From Leptospira sp. (GTDB lineage Bacteria; Spirochaetota; Leptospiria; Leptospirales; Leptospiraceae): DNA of 13,861 nucleotides. The position numbers and the translations under genes are program-made. Shown here piece by piece: positions 1-5,939 of the stretch (positions are counted from its first letter, which is position 1; the number at the start of each line of letters is the position of its first letter). The stretch spans positions 1-13,861 of the forward strand of contig JAPZRK010000100.1 of assembly GCA_027531445.1 (NCBI GenBank), given 5' to 3'. The notes beneath the pieces were generated by a model, which worked only from the letters and a program-made list of their open reading frames with translations, ran no database searches and was not told where the DNA came from.

Positions 1-487
1 ACGTGTGGCCCGAGCGCAATACATAGTTGAATTTTTCAAGTTCCACATTTGTTTTTGATAGGCGCAAAACCAAGTCATCAGCATTTTTTTTTGCGATGAG
101 AAGTTCTTTTTCGTATTGTTTTCTCTGTGAAATGTCTACAACTGCTGAATGAACAAAGTAAAAATCCTTTGTAATATCCCCTTCAATTTTAGAATTAATT
201 AATATGGGTAAAAGCTCTCCATTTTGTTTTTTCATCTCCAAGTTTACTTCTTTGACGAAGCCTTGAATTTGCAATAAAGGTATATAATGTGTCTGAGAAT
301 AGATTTTACTCCCAATGGTAAGAATATCCCAAAAATATAATTTGCCTATTATTTCATTTTTTTCGTAGTGAAGCCATTCGCAGAGAGTTGCGTTGATATT
401 TGTAATCAATCCATTTTTTTCGTTAGAAAAATATCCACAGGGAGCATGGTCGTAGAATTCGGTATTGAATTGGTTTTCTAAATTCAC
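1..487 (-). CDS. PAS-domain signalling protein, N-terminal part (partner of RsbQ-like hydrolase)
   Basis: This partial gene of about 162 codons runs off the left edge. The start is read as GTG at 487-485, which overlaps the hydrolase stop codon (GTGA), so the two are probably translationally coupled. Residues 10-135 form a PAS domain of the kind paired with RsbQ: a His-Ala-Pro-Cys-Gly-Tyr segment, then Ile-Thr-Asn-Ile-Asn, then Gln-Thr-His-Tyr-Ile-Pro-Leu-Leu and Gln-Gly-Phe-Val-Lys-Glu-Val. After it a charged, helical linker (Gln-Arg-Lys-Gln-Tyr-Glu-Lys-Glu-Leu) begins, as in PAS proteins that lead into a coiled coil and an output domain. In Bacillus RsbP the output is a PP2C phosphatase; in other bacteria the same PAS is joined to kinases or other outputs. 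The output here lies outside the window, so I cannot say which. The last visible residues (Asn-Tyr-Val-Leu-Arg-Ser-Gly-His) do not settle it. Confidence 0.8.
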   Translation of the reverse strand, partial: MNLENQFNTEFYDHAPCGYFSNEKNGLITNINATLCEWLHYEKNEIIGKLYFWDILTIGSKIYSQTHYIPLLQIQGFVKEVNLEMKKQNGELLPILINSKIEGDITKDFYFVHSAVVDISQRKQYEKELLIAKKNADDLVLRLSKTNVELEKFNYVLRSGHT

Positions 488-1287
488 TTTTGTTCTAAAA
501 GATACGTTTGAATCGCCTCAATTGTTTCTTTGGGTGCACTCAAGTGAGGACAATGGCCCGTTGCTTTTAGGAGGGTGAATTTACTATTCTTTATTGCTGA
601 ATGAACAAATTTGCCAACGGCTAATGGAGCAATGAAGTCCTCCGAACATTGAATCACGAGAGTTGGGGTCGAAATCAACGGTAAGTCTTTTCGATTATCA
701 CCGCCAAACGTTACTTTTGCAAAATGGATCGCACGCTCCGGATCATTTCGACAAAAACTATTTGTAAGCTCTTCGGTTAATTCAGGTTTGTCGGAATTTC
801 CCATAATGGTCGGAGTGATTGCACTTGACCAGCCTAAGTAATTGCTTTCCAAAGAGTGTGAGAGACTTTCAAGCTCTAGAGCCGAGAAACCTCCAGGATA
901 ATCTCCATCATTGATATAACAGGGGGAAGGGCCGACCATAATCAGGTTTTTGAAAAGTTCGGGCCTTTCTATACATGCTAGAGCACCAATCATACAACTA
1001 ACAGAGTGAGCCACTAAAGTAACATTTTTTAAATTGAGAGAATCGCAGATTTCAATTATGTCATTTGCATAGCCTGTCAAGGAAGAGTATTTTTGAAAAT
1101 TATAGTAACTCGGATCAGAATTTCCAGAACCAACTAGATCGATAAGAACGATCTTATACTTTTCTGAAAATGCAGGTGTGACAAACCGCCACATACTTTG
1201 GTCGCAACCATATCCATGGGCAAAGATGATTACTTCCTCAGAATTCCCTATAATCTTGATGTTGTTCTTTTTTATGACTGATTCCAT
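484..1287 (-). CDS. rsbQ: RsbQ-like alpha/beta hydrolase
   Basis: A 267-residue protein close in length and pattern to Bacillus subtilis RsbQ, the alpha/beta hydrolase that works with a PAS protein to pass on energy stress. Visible landmarks are Phe-Ala-His-Gly-Tyr-Gly-Cys-Asp-Gln (oxyanion region, about 22-30), the nucleophile Ser95 in Ala-His-Ser-Val-Ser, the block Met-Val-Gly-Pro-Ser-Pro-Cys-Tyr (117-124), acid Asp217 and His245 in Gly-His-Cys-Pro-His. The nucleophile elbow has Ala and Ser in place of the usual glycines. I chose ATG at 1287: AAGG lies 9 bases upstream, the length then fits the family, and a longer start at 1329 would sit on the likely promoter. RsbQ is thought to make or bind a small hydrophobic ligand for the PAS domain; the ligand here is unknown. 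Cytosolic, no signal peptide. The overlapping downstream PAS gene makes the functional call strong. Confidence 0.9.
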   Translation of the reverse strand: MESVIKKNNIKIIGNSEEVIIFAHGYGCDQSMWRFVTPAFSEKYKIVLIDLVGSGNSDPSYYNFQKYSSLTGYANDIIEICDSLNLKNVTLVAHSVSCMIGALACIERPELFKNLIMVGPSPCYINDGDYPGGFSALELESLSHSLESNYLGWSSAITPTIMGNSDKPELTEELTNSFCRNDPERAIHFAKVTFGGDNRKDLPLISTPTLVIQCSEDFIAPLAVGKFVHSAIKNSKFTLLKATGHCPHLSAPKETIEAIQTYLLEQK

Positions 1288-1333
1288 TGAAATGAACCTT
1301 AAATGAATTTTGCCTAAAGCTATGATCAATCAA

Positions 1334-1362
1334 ATTAGAATCATGATTTTTTGCTCTTGCAA
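1334..1362 (-). promoter_or_regulatory. Predicted sigma-70-type promoter of the rsbQ-PAS unit
   Basis: On the minus strand TTGCAA (1362-1357) is followed after exactly 17 bases by TCTAAT (1339-1334), a 4/6 and a 5/6 match to the housekeeping consensus. Transcription would start near 1327, leaving a leader of about 40 bases before ATG 1287. No operator-like repeat is evident. Confidence 0.4.
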
Positions 1363-1527
1363 CCAATCTTTTTAAGCTATTTTGAGACATTTTCTTTTCA
1401 TAGAAGATGCTTCTTTGTAATTTAGCCGTTTGTCAAAAAGTTGTTTTGAGAATTTTATATTGGGCCCTATCGTAGACTTATGCTCATTATATCTCTCGAC
1501 TGAAATTGCAGCGGAAATTCTTGACTA

Positions 1528-1935
1528 TCAAAAATAAAAGATGGTGATTGTTTTTCTCACGCGATGACCATCCATCCATTCATTTTCTCTTTTCATCACA
1601 AGGGCCGCTAAAGATAGAAACAATCCACCCCAAAAAGCGGCTCCAAAACTCGGAACCGAGAGTAGACCGGGGAATAGTCGACTCATTAGGATCAATACGA
1701 ATGCATTGGCAAAAAGTCCAAGTAAGCCTAAGCTCAAGTAGTAAAGTATCCAGCCAAGTCCTAATGTAAATATAACAAAAATCCACCTAACAATCCAGTT
1801 GAGAAGGGTAAAGCCAAGAACAATCCAAATGGAATTGAAAATTTCACCTCTTACTTTAAAATCAGAATGAATCCAAGGAAAGATAAAAATGACGACCAGT
1901 GCTTGGAGTAGGATCGCGAATAAAAAATGAAACAT
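1528..1935 (-). CDS. Small YvlD / phage-holin-4_2-type membrane protein
   Basis: A 135-residue integral membrane protein with four hydrophobic stretches, around residues 5-22, 30-50, 53-85 and 92-113. The order (an N-terminal helix, Ile-Val-Leu-Gly-Phe, a Gly-rich Leu-Gly-Leu-Gly-Trp turn, then Leu-Phe-Pro-Gly-Leu before a Phe-Trp-Gly-Gly segment) matches the Phage_holin_4_2/YvlD family of small bacterial membrane proteins. Despite the name these are usually chromosomal and are not known to lyse cells; their role is unknown. The ATG follows the stop codon of the DUF1311 gene by only 2 bases and has no clear ribosome site of its own, so it is probably translated by coupling as the second gene of a two-gene operon. 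The C-terminus is short and positively charged. Family fairly sure, function unknown. Confidence 0.7.
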   Translation of the reverse strand: MFHFLFAILLQALVVIFIFPWIHSDFKVRGEIFNSIWIVLGFTLLNWIVRWIFVIFTLGLGWILYYLSLGLLGLFANAFVLILMSRLFPGLLSVPSFGAAFWGGLFLSLAALVMKRENEWMDGHRVRKTITIFYF

Positions 1936-1937
1936 AC

Positions 1938-2309
1938 TTATTTGAACTCGCTAGGTTGGCATCCAGTGCTCTTACATTCACGGATGCGATCATTTAAAAA
2001 ATTAGTCCTACTTATTGTTTTATTTTTAGCACATTCCATATTTACAAAGGAACCGCGTTCATCCTTCCAACTGCATTCTGTATTTCGCTCTTGGATCCAA
2101 GCTAGCTGTGTTTCTTTCAGCTTTTTTTTGGTAGATGCATCAATAAGCCCATTGAGTTTTTTATAGGACTCATTTAGTTCTTTATCGGCCTGAAAAAAAA
2201 CTTTTTGAAGGCAATAAAGGCCATCAAACCCTTCTTTAATGGAATCGCAGTTATCTGCAGAAACGGAACTTGCGACAAAAATGGTGAAGATGAGAGTGAA
2301 AAATTTCAT
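1938..2309 (-). CDS. Secreted LprI/DUF1311-family protein
   Basis: A 123-residue exported protein. Residues 1-18 form a classical signal peptide (Lys-Phe-Phe, hydrophobic core, Ser-Val-Ser-Ala cut site); there is no lipobox cysteine, so it should be soluble in the periplasm. The mature part matches DUF1311 (LprI-like): Ala-Asp-Lys-Glu-Leu-Asn-Glu-Ser-Tyr-Lys-Lys-Leu at 41-52 and Leu-Lys-Glu-Thr-Gln-Leu-Ala-Trp-Ile-Gln-Glu-Arg-Asn-Thr-Glu-Cys at 64-79. Six cysteines (21, 33, 79, 93, 112, 117) suggest disulfides. The mycobacterial LprI has been described as a lysozyme inhibitor; whether that holds here is inference. The ribosome site AAAGGG sits 6 bases before ATG. It is the first gene of an operon with the membrane protein at 1528-1935. 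Its leader has a near copy at 5013-5047. Confidence 0.8.
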   Translation of the reverse strand: MKFFTLIFTIFVASSVSADNCDSIKEGFDGLYCLQKVFFQADKELNESYKKLNGLIDASTKKKLKETQLAWIQERNTECSWKDERGSFVNMECAKNKTISRTNFLNDRIRECKSTGCQPSEFK

Positions 2310-2341
2310 AGGTATCCCTTTTGTTGTATTTAGATATTTGC
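2307..2341 (-). repeat. Leader/ribosome-site repeat, copy 1 (in front of the DUF1311 gene)
   Basis: These 35 bases include the ATG, the AAAGGG ribosome site and the AT-rich leader of the DUF1311 gene. They match 5013-5047 at 31 of 35 positions on the same strand, with 28 of 30 in the upstream block. Confidence 0.75.
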
Positions 2342-2415
2342 TGATTAAGAGGCAATCATTTCAGTTACTTCGAGAGACCAATAAGTATAAAAATTTGAGA
2401 ATGGTATGAGGGAAA

Positions 2416-2806
2416 ATGAGTCGTAATTCAATACATCCTCGACCTCTTGAGATAATAAACGTTAGTTTACTTTTGATAAAATCATTAAATGAAGTAAATT
2501 TTAACTGATTCTTTTATACCATATACTGCTTTATTAAAATTATACTGGTCAGGGAGACGCGTATTATTTTGAACAAGATAAAAAATTTGATGCGAGCCCA
2601 GTTCGTTATTTCTAACGAAGGTATGGTGTTATGAGGTAAGACTTCAGGAATGAATTAGCAATTGTATATAGAGGAAAATAGCAAGAGATGGAAAACTTAC
2701 TCATGAGTTTGTCGCAATAGAAGGGCATTTTTTAAGTTTTGCATTAGGTCTTACTAACTTGATACTTGCAGATATAAATGGATGTTTTGACTATCCATTT
2801 ATATAA
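2416..2806 (+). pseudogene. Decayed plus-strand gene, unknown family (about 130 codons, several frameshifts)
   Basis: No intact frame exists here, but protein-like pieces follow each other in different frames. It begins with ATG 2416 behind GAGGGAAA: Met-Ser-Arg-Asn-Ser-Ile-His-Pro-Arg-Pro-Leu-Glu-Ile-Ile-Asn, open to TGA at 2506. From 2507 the next frame gives Asp-Ser-Phe-Ile-Pro-Tyr-Thr-Ala-Leu-Leu-Lys-Leu-Tyr-Trp. Frame 2544-2612 gives Gly-Gln-Gly-Asp-Ala-Tyr-Tyr-Phe-Glu-Gln-Asp-Lys-Lys-Phe-Asp-Ala. Frame 2652-2678 gives Glu-Leu-Ala-Ile-Val-Tyr-Arg-Gly-Lys. From 2684 comes Asp-Gly-Lys-Leu-Thr-His-Glu-Phe-Val-Ala-Ile-Glu-Gly-His-Phe, ending Asp-Tyr-Pro-Phe-Ile and TAA 2804-2806. I do not recognise the family; the stretch near 2630-2650 cannot be placed. 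At least four shifts make sequencing error an unlikely full explanation. The pieces could in principle be chance, but their order, strand and composition argue for a dead gene. Confidence 0.55.
2772..2804. repeat. Perfect 12-bp inverted repeat with 9-base loop
   Basis: ATATAAATGGAT (2772-2783) and ATCCATTTATAT (2793-2804) are exact reverse complements around a 9-base loop. It lies at the 3' end of the decayed gene. There is no T-run after either arm, so it is not a typical terminator; it may be a protein site, an mRNA 3' structure or chance in AT-rich DNA. Confidence 0.6.
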
Positions 2807-2822
2807 TATATGTGCTTCCGGT

Positions 2823-2867
2823 AAAAGTCTCATTAAACACATGATGTGCCAATTAAGTAAATGAGAC
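2823..2867 (-). terminator. Probable terminator of the lipoprotein gene at 2901-3512
   Basis: Read on the minus strand, GTCTCATT (2867-2860) pairs perfectly with AATGAGAC (2834-2827), and a short inner palindrome CACATCATGTG lies in the loop. The second arm is followed directly by TTTT. The structure lies 34-78 bases past the stop codon. The stem is only 8 bp and the loop is long, so the call is moderate. Confidence 0.4.
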
Positions 2868-2900
2868 AATTAGGTTATTGGAAATCTGATAGGGTTACCA

Positions 2901-3512
2901 TCACTCATTAGGTTGCGGATTGACGGCGTAGTTCCCAAAATATTTTTTTGCAATCGCTTCTTCGAACGAGGATCGCATTTGATCGCGGTAAATATCTTCA
3001 ATTTTTCCTAGCGGTCTTTGGAAGGGCGCAACAAAGATAAATAGTAGTTGACCCCACATGGAGAAAGACTCCTTTCTTTCAATTTTGCCTAAGGTTTTGC
3101 CTGCTTTATTTTTAACTTCCAATTCCGAATTTAATTCAGTGCCTATGTACATAGGAATCAATCCACCAGTAAAACCGAATAAGAATGCAACACCCTGATT
3201 TGCACTAGAGACCTCTTTTATATAGTAACGAATAGTATACTCTCCGTTCGCATCTGATGCCGGAATCAATAAGCCGGTTTCTTCAATCACAGCGTCTAAT
3301 TGTTTTTTTCTTTCATCTACGAAGACAGGTTCATGTTTGTCATTGTTGCCATTTACGATTGCATCACTTGTAAAATCCAATTTATAGGTAAGTTTCTTAG
3401 CCACAGGTGTTGTAACGGAAACAGGCGAAGGATATTTTGCTAATTCATTTTTTCTAAATGTTAAGCAATTCGTCATAAGCGGTAAGATTATTAAAACCAT
3501 GATTTTTTTCAT
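2901..3512 (-). CDS. Putative lipoprotein, function unknown
   Basis: A 203-residue protein starting Met-Lys-Lys-Ile with a hydrophobic stretch ending Pro-Leu-Met-Thr-Asn-Cys16, a good lipoprotein signal with Cys16 as lipid site. The mature part has two hydrophobic stretches, around 108-124 (Val-Ala-Phe-Leu-Phe-Gly-Phe-Thr-Gly-Gly) and 150-165 (Met-Trp-Gly-Gln-Leu-Leu-Phe-Ile-Phe-Val-Ala-Pro-Phe), separated by a polar strand-rich region; these could be hairpins buried in a beta fold or weak membrane segments. The C-terminus is charged and helical. The ribosome site AAAGGAC lies 5 bases before ATG. I do not recognise a named family. It is transcribed alone: long gaps flank it, a terminator-like hairpin follows, and a 10-bp AT-rich hairpin (3531-3557) sits in its leader. 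Confidence 0.75.
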   Translation of the reverse strand: MKKIMVLIILPLMTNCLTFRKNELAKYPSPVSVTTPVAKKLTYKLDFTSDAIVNGNNDKHEPVFVDERKKQLDAVIEETGLLIPASDANGEYTIRYYIKEVSSANQGVAFLFGFTGGLIPMYIGTELNSELEVKNKAGKTLGKIERKESFSMWGQLLFIFVAPFQRPLGKIEDIYRDQMRSSFEEAIAKKYFGNYAVNPQPNE

Positions 3513-3530
3513 AGGTTGTCCTTTTTGATT

Positions 3531-3557
3531 AATTTTTCATTTGGGGGAATGAAAATT
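3531..3557 (-). promoter_or_regulatory. Hairpin in the leader of the lipoprotein gene 2901-3512
   Basis: AATTTTTCATT (3531-3541) and AATGAAAATT (3548-3557) pair over 10 bp with one bulged base, around a six-base loop of mostly C on the mRNA. It ends a few bases upstream of the AAAGGAC ribosome site at 3518-3524, so it could affect transcript stability or ribosome access. The stem is AT-rich, so strength is modest. Confidence 0.35.
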
Positions 3558-3655
3558 CCACCTAATCTTGGCATTTTGACCAAGTTGCTGACAGATTTCA
3601 ATACATTTATTTCTTTGCTAAGATTTATAGTTTTCTTTTAGAAAACTTGAATTAC

Positions 3656-3703
3656 TAAGCTAAGTCCTTTTATAATTAAAAAAGTTTAATAGGATTTAGC
3701 TTA
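3656..3703 (-). terminator. Imperfect 12-bp inverted repeat just past the TIG lipoprotein gene
   Basis: TAAGCTAAGTCC (3656-3667) and GGATTTAGCTTA (3692-3703) are complementary at 11 of 12 positions around a 24-base AT-rich loop. The structure begins 10 bases after the stop codon of the TIG lipoprotein gene. No T-run follows the stem, so it may act as a weak or factor-assisted terminator or a 3'-end stabiliser. A second 7-bp stem (3629-3635 with 3641-3647) lies next to it. Confidence 0.4.
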
Positions 3704-3712
3704 TCAAATATT

Positions 3713-4813
3713 TCAAAAGAACACTGCATTCGTACTTACTGTAGTCGTACAATGAGTATTTGCCGTTCCTGCGGTATAAGGAGTGCCACCATTACTATAG
3801 TATGATAGCACGAGGGGACCAACATCAGTAAACGGGACAAGGCAAGTTCCAACCACGGTTCCCGTTGTATTAACTGCCGCGCAGTTTTGCGTTCCGCTGT
3901 AAGTACCTCCTAATGATCCCGTACACGTAGTGGAGGTAAAGTTATTATGATAGCTTGGAACATTATAGCACCGACTAGCGCCTGCAAATCCATTGCAGCT
4001 AATTGAAGATGATCCGAAACTTGCTTGTGATACAACTATCAAATTTACAGTACTTGTCGAGTTGGCTGCGGAAGCATAGATCTCAATATAAACGTCAGCT
4101 GTCGAAGGAAGATTAAATTTGATCGCGGTTCCCGTATTATTGGAAGCACTCGTAGCAAGTAATGTTCCAGAGAGTGAAAAACTATTATTGATGTAAATCT
4201 GATAATTATTACTACCGGCTCCTCCAAAAGCATTCACAAGATATGTACCCGCAGTCAGATTTGCTTTGTAAATTTTAGTTCTGGGAGTCGTTCCTGTGAC
4301 TCCCTGAATCGATGTTCCGAGGGTTGGAGTTTCCTTTGTGGCCAAGCTAATGCTGCTCACATCTAGGATACTCAGTGAGCCACTTGATGATCCACTTCGT
4401 CCTGAAACACTAACCGATACTGTAGAGCTTGAATTAGAGCTAACTTGAGGTGCAGTGACTGTCAAAGATGTAGTGCTCGCGCTTGTTATGGTCAGAGTTT
4501 GTCCACCCCAAGTAACGGTGTTCCCGGAAGTTGTTGAAGCAAAATTTGTACCCGTAATCGTTACCGAGCCACCTTCCATTACTCCCACGCCGTTGCTTAT
4601 CGGATAGGCCCCAGAAACAGCAGTCATTGAACTTATCGTTGGCGAATTGCCAGTGCTTCCAGAAGCATCAGTACTAGAGCTAGTTCCCGTTCCACGAGAC
4701 AATGTGAGAAGCGGAAGAAGCGTTTCCGTTTGGTCTGCCTTCTTAGGTGTAGGGCAATGAATTGCATTGAGTGCAATGAGTATGAATGTTAGTTTTCGCA
4801 GTATAATACGCAT
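3713..4813 (-). CDS. TIG/IPT-domain surface lipoprotein
   Basis: A 366-residue lipoprotein from ATG 4813: Arg-Ile-Ile-Leu-Arg-Lys, a hydrophobic core, then Leu-Asn-Ala-Ile-His-Cys20. A TTG 21 bases upstream could extend it, but the ATG gives a compact signal peptide; neither start has a clear ribosome site. A Ser/Thr/Gly-rich tether (about 38-60) leads to a TIG/IPT immunoglobulin-like domain (about 58-150) with the hallmark Gly-Gly-Ser-Val-Thr-Ile-Thr-Gly-Thr-Asn-Phe and a Val-Thr-Trp-Gly-Gly strand. Residues about 175-265 look like a second beta domain resembling pre-peptidase C-terminal (PPC) domains (Tyr-Lys-Ala-Asn-Leu-Thr-Ala-Gly-Thr-Tyr). The last 90 residues hold six cysteines and probably a disulfide-bonded module. 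TIG domains in bacterial surface proteins usually mediate binding; the ligand is unknown. It is probably displayed outside the cell and transcribed alone. Confidence 0.75.
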   Translation of the reverse strand: MRIILRKLTFILIALNAIHCPTPKKADQTETLLPLLTLSRGTGTSSSTDASGSTGNSPTISSMTAVSGAYPISNGVGVMEGGSVTITGTNFASTTSGNTVTWGGQTLTITSASTTSLTVTAPQVSSNSSSTVSVSVSGRSGSSSGSLSILDVSSISLATKETPTLGTSIQGVTGTTPRTKIYKANLTAGTYLVNAFGGAGSNNYQIYINNSFSLSGTLLATSASNNTGTAIKFNLPSTADVYIEIYASAANSTSTVNLIVVSQASFGSSSISCNGFAGASRCYNVPSYHNNFTSTTCTGSLGGTYSGTQNCAAVNTTGTVVGTCLVPFTDVGPLVLSYYSNGGTPYTAGTANTHCTTTVSTNAVFF

Positions 4814-5012
4814 ATGTGGAGAATTTAAATCCAAGATAAAACTGTCGAACTTTTTTGTTTGGTGGGATTTAAAAAAAAGGGTTAGGCGAAACGATTTTCC
4901 GTTTTAGGGATTTCCCCAAGCCCCTTCCCCCGATTTCAAATTCACGAACCCAATCGTCGAGAAATGATCCCCATTAAGGAGCATCATTTGAGAAGAAATA
5001 TATGTGATGAAG

Positions 5013-5047
5013 AATATGTATCCCTTTTGTTGATTTTAGATATTTGC
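5013..5047 (-). repeat. Leader/ribosome-site repeat, copy 2 (orphan, no gene behind)
   Basis: This matches the leader, ribosome site and start of the DUF1311 gene (2307-2341) at 31 of 35 bases, including AAAGGGATAC. The triplet at the start-codon position (5015-5013) is ATT in place of ATG, and the frame closes after 13 codons. It begins 8 bases past the stop of the membrane-protein gene 5055-5522. It is probably the stub of a lost or rearranged gene. Confidence 0.6.
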
Positions 5048-5054
5048 GTCTAAC

Positions 5055-5522
5055 TTACCATCTACCCTCATCGGAGGTATCATTCTTTTTTAAGTAGGGA
5101 TTCATTTGTTCTAATACGTTAGCGTTTATTTTGATATCGATAATAGCAGGATTTCCGATTTCTAAGATGTTCCATGTGAAAGAAGATTCGCTTTTTTCTT
5201 TTAAGTTAATATCTGTCCAAGGAATGAAAAGCTTTGGATGTTGGAAACGAAATAGTATCATTACTCCCATTTCAAGACCTTCTTTGTGATACGAAAACTT
5301 TATGATGCTATTATAACTGGACGTTCCAATTTGCATAGATTGGTAAGGAGTTACGAGTAAAGGTTCTCCTAACCTATCTGGAAACGGATAAGCTTTGTGC
5401 AATTTAGTCCAGCCACCAAAGCGAGATCCTAGAAATAAAATTCCAAACCAAACAAGCAAGAAGAGAGATATGCTCATAAAAATGATAAATAAAACAAAAA
5501 ATGTTTCTGAGCTTGATTCCAT
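5055..5522 (-). CDS. Membrane-anchored protein of unknown function
   Basis: A 155-residue protein with one strong N-terminal membrane helix (about 8-32) and no lipobox, so probably an inner-membrane protein with its body on one face. After the helix come Ser-Arg-Phe-Gly-Gly-Trp-Thr-Lys-Leu, Tyr-Pro-Phe-Pro, a serine/tyrosine strand, and His-Lys-Glu-Gly-Leu-Glu-Met followed by Arg-Phe-Gln-His-Pro-Lys-Leu-Phe-Ile-Pro-Trp. This layout (Phe-Gly-Gly-Trp near the helix, His-Pro...Ile-Pro-Trp later) occurs in a widespread group of uncharacterised bacterial proteins with a PH-like beta barrel; that fold is my inference. The ribosome site is weak. It lies 55 bases downstream of the ABM protein gene on the same strand and may be co-transcribed with it. 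Confidence 0.65.
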   Translation of the reverse strand: MESSSETFFVLFIIFMSISLFLLVWFGILFLGSRFGGWTKLHKAYPFPDRLGEPLLVTPYQSMQIGTSSYNSIIKFSYHKEGLEMGVMILFRFQHPKLFIPWTDINLKEKSESSFTWNILEIGNPAIIDIKINANVLEQMNPYLKKNDTSDEGRW

Positions 5523-5577
5523 GGTTCTATTCTATCCGTCTTTGTAATTTTACAATCATTTTCAAGTCGTTCATGGT

Positions 5578-5874
5578 TCAATTTTCCACTACTAATTCAT
5601 AATGCTCCACAGTTGGGAACGGGTCATAATAATGATGTAGGAGGCGTTTCCATTCTAAATATTGAGGTGATTGCCTGAAGCCAATTGTATGATCTTCCAA
5701 GTTTTCCCATTCTACGAGTAAAATGTATTTGTGGTTCTGCTCCAAACATCTCCTTAGAGAGTGTTTTATATACCCGTTAATTGAACTTATGTATTGTCCT
5801 GCTCGGGCAAAGTCTAGTTCAAACTGTCTTTCTTGTCCAATCTTTACATTTAACATTGCAACTTCTAAAATCAT
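5578..5874 (-). CDS. Antibiotic biosynthesis monooxygenase (ABM)-fold protein
   Basis: A 98-residue cytosolic protein of the ABM superfamily (dimeric ferredoxin-like alpha+beta barrel). It opens with Met-Ile-Leu-Glu-Val-Ala-Met-Leu-Asn-Val-Lys, then a Gly-Gln-Glu helix, Gly-Tyr-Ile-Lys-His-Ser-Leu-Arg-Arg-Cys, the strand Tyr-Ile-Leu-Leu-Val-Glu-Trp-Glu-Asn-Leu-Glu-Asp-His-Thr, the helix Phe-Arg-Gln-Ser-Pro-Gln-Tyr-Leu-Glu-Trp-Lys, and ends with Tyr-Asp-Pro-Phe-Pro-Thr-Val-Glu-His-Tyr. All these blocks are typical and the length is complete. Members include quinol monooxygenases and heme-degrading enzymes, but many have no known substrate, and nothing here fixes one. It is the second gene after the methyltransferase (65 bases) and is followed by a membrane protein, so the three may share a transcript. 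Confidence 0.85.
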   Translation of the reverse strand: MILEVAMLNVKIGQERQFELDFARAGQYISSINGYIKHSLRRCLEQNHKYILLVEWENLEDHTIGFRQSPQYLEWKRLLHHYYDPFPTVEHYELVVEN

Positions 5875-5939
5875 ATTTATTTCAAACTCTTTTGATAAGA
5901 TCCTTCTTTAAATTTTGTAAAAATTATACGATTAAAAAA

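Noticed and set aside
1288..1329. Longer start for the RsbQ-like protein (14 extra residues)
   Set aside because: The extension has no family similarity, lies on the likely promoter and lacks a ribosome site, while ATG 1287 has AAGG at good spacing.
1431..1436. TTGACA on the minus strand as a promoter for rsbQ
   Set aside because: It is a perfect -35 but no -10-like hexamer lies 16-18 bases downstream; the pair at 1334-1362 fits better.
1548..1769. Plus-strand frame inside the YvlD-type gene, and similar frames at 1927-2166, 5723-6050, 7638-8340, 9195-9380, 9658-9897, 11251-11463, 12082-12322 and 12564-12833
   Set aside because: All lie opposite or out of frame within well-supported genes and lack ribosome sites or recognisable domains.
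4962..4989. 7-bp inverted repeat AAATGAT/ATCATTT after the 5055-5522 gene
   Set aside because: Short, interrupted and without a T-run; not enough to call a terminator. The rest of 4814-5054 shows only the orphan leader copy.
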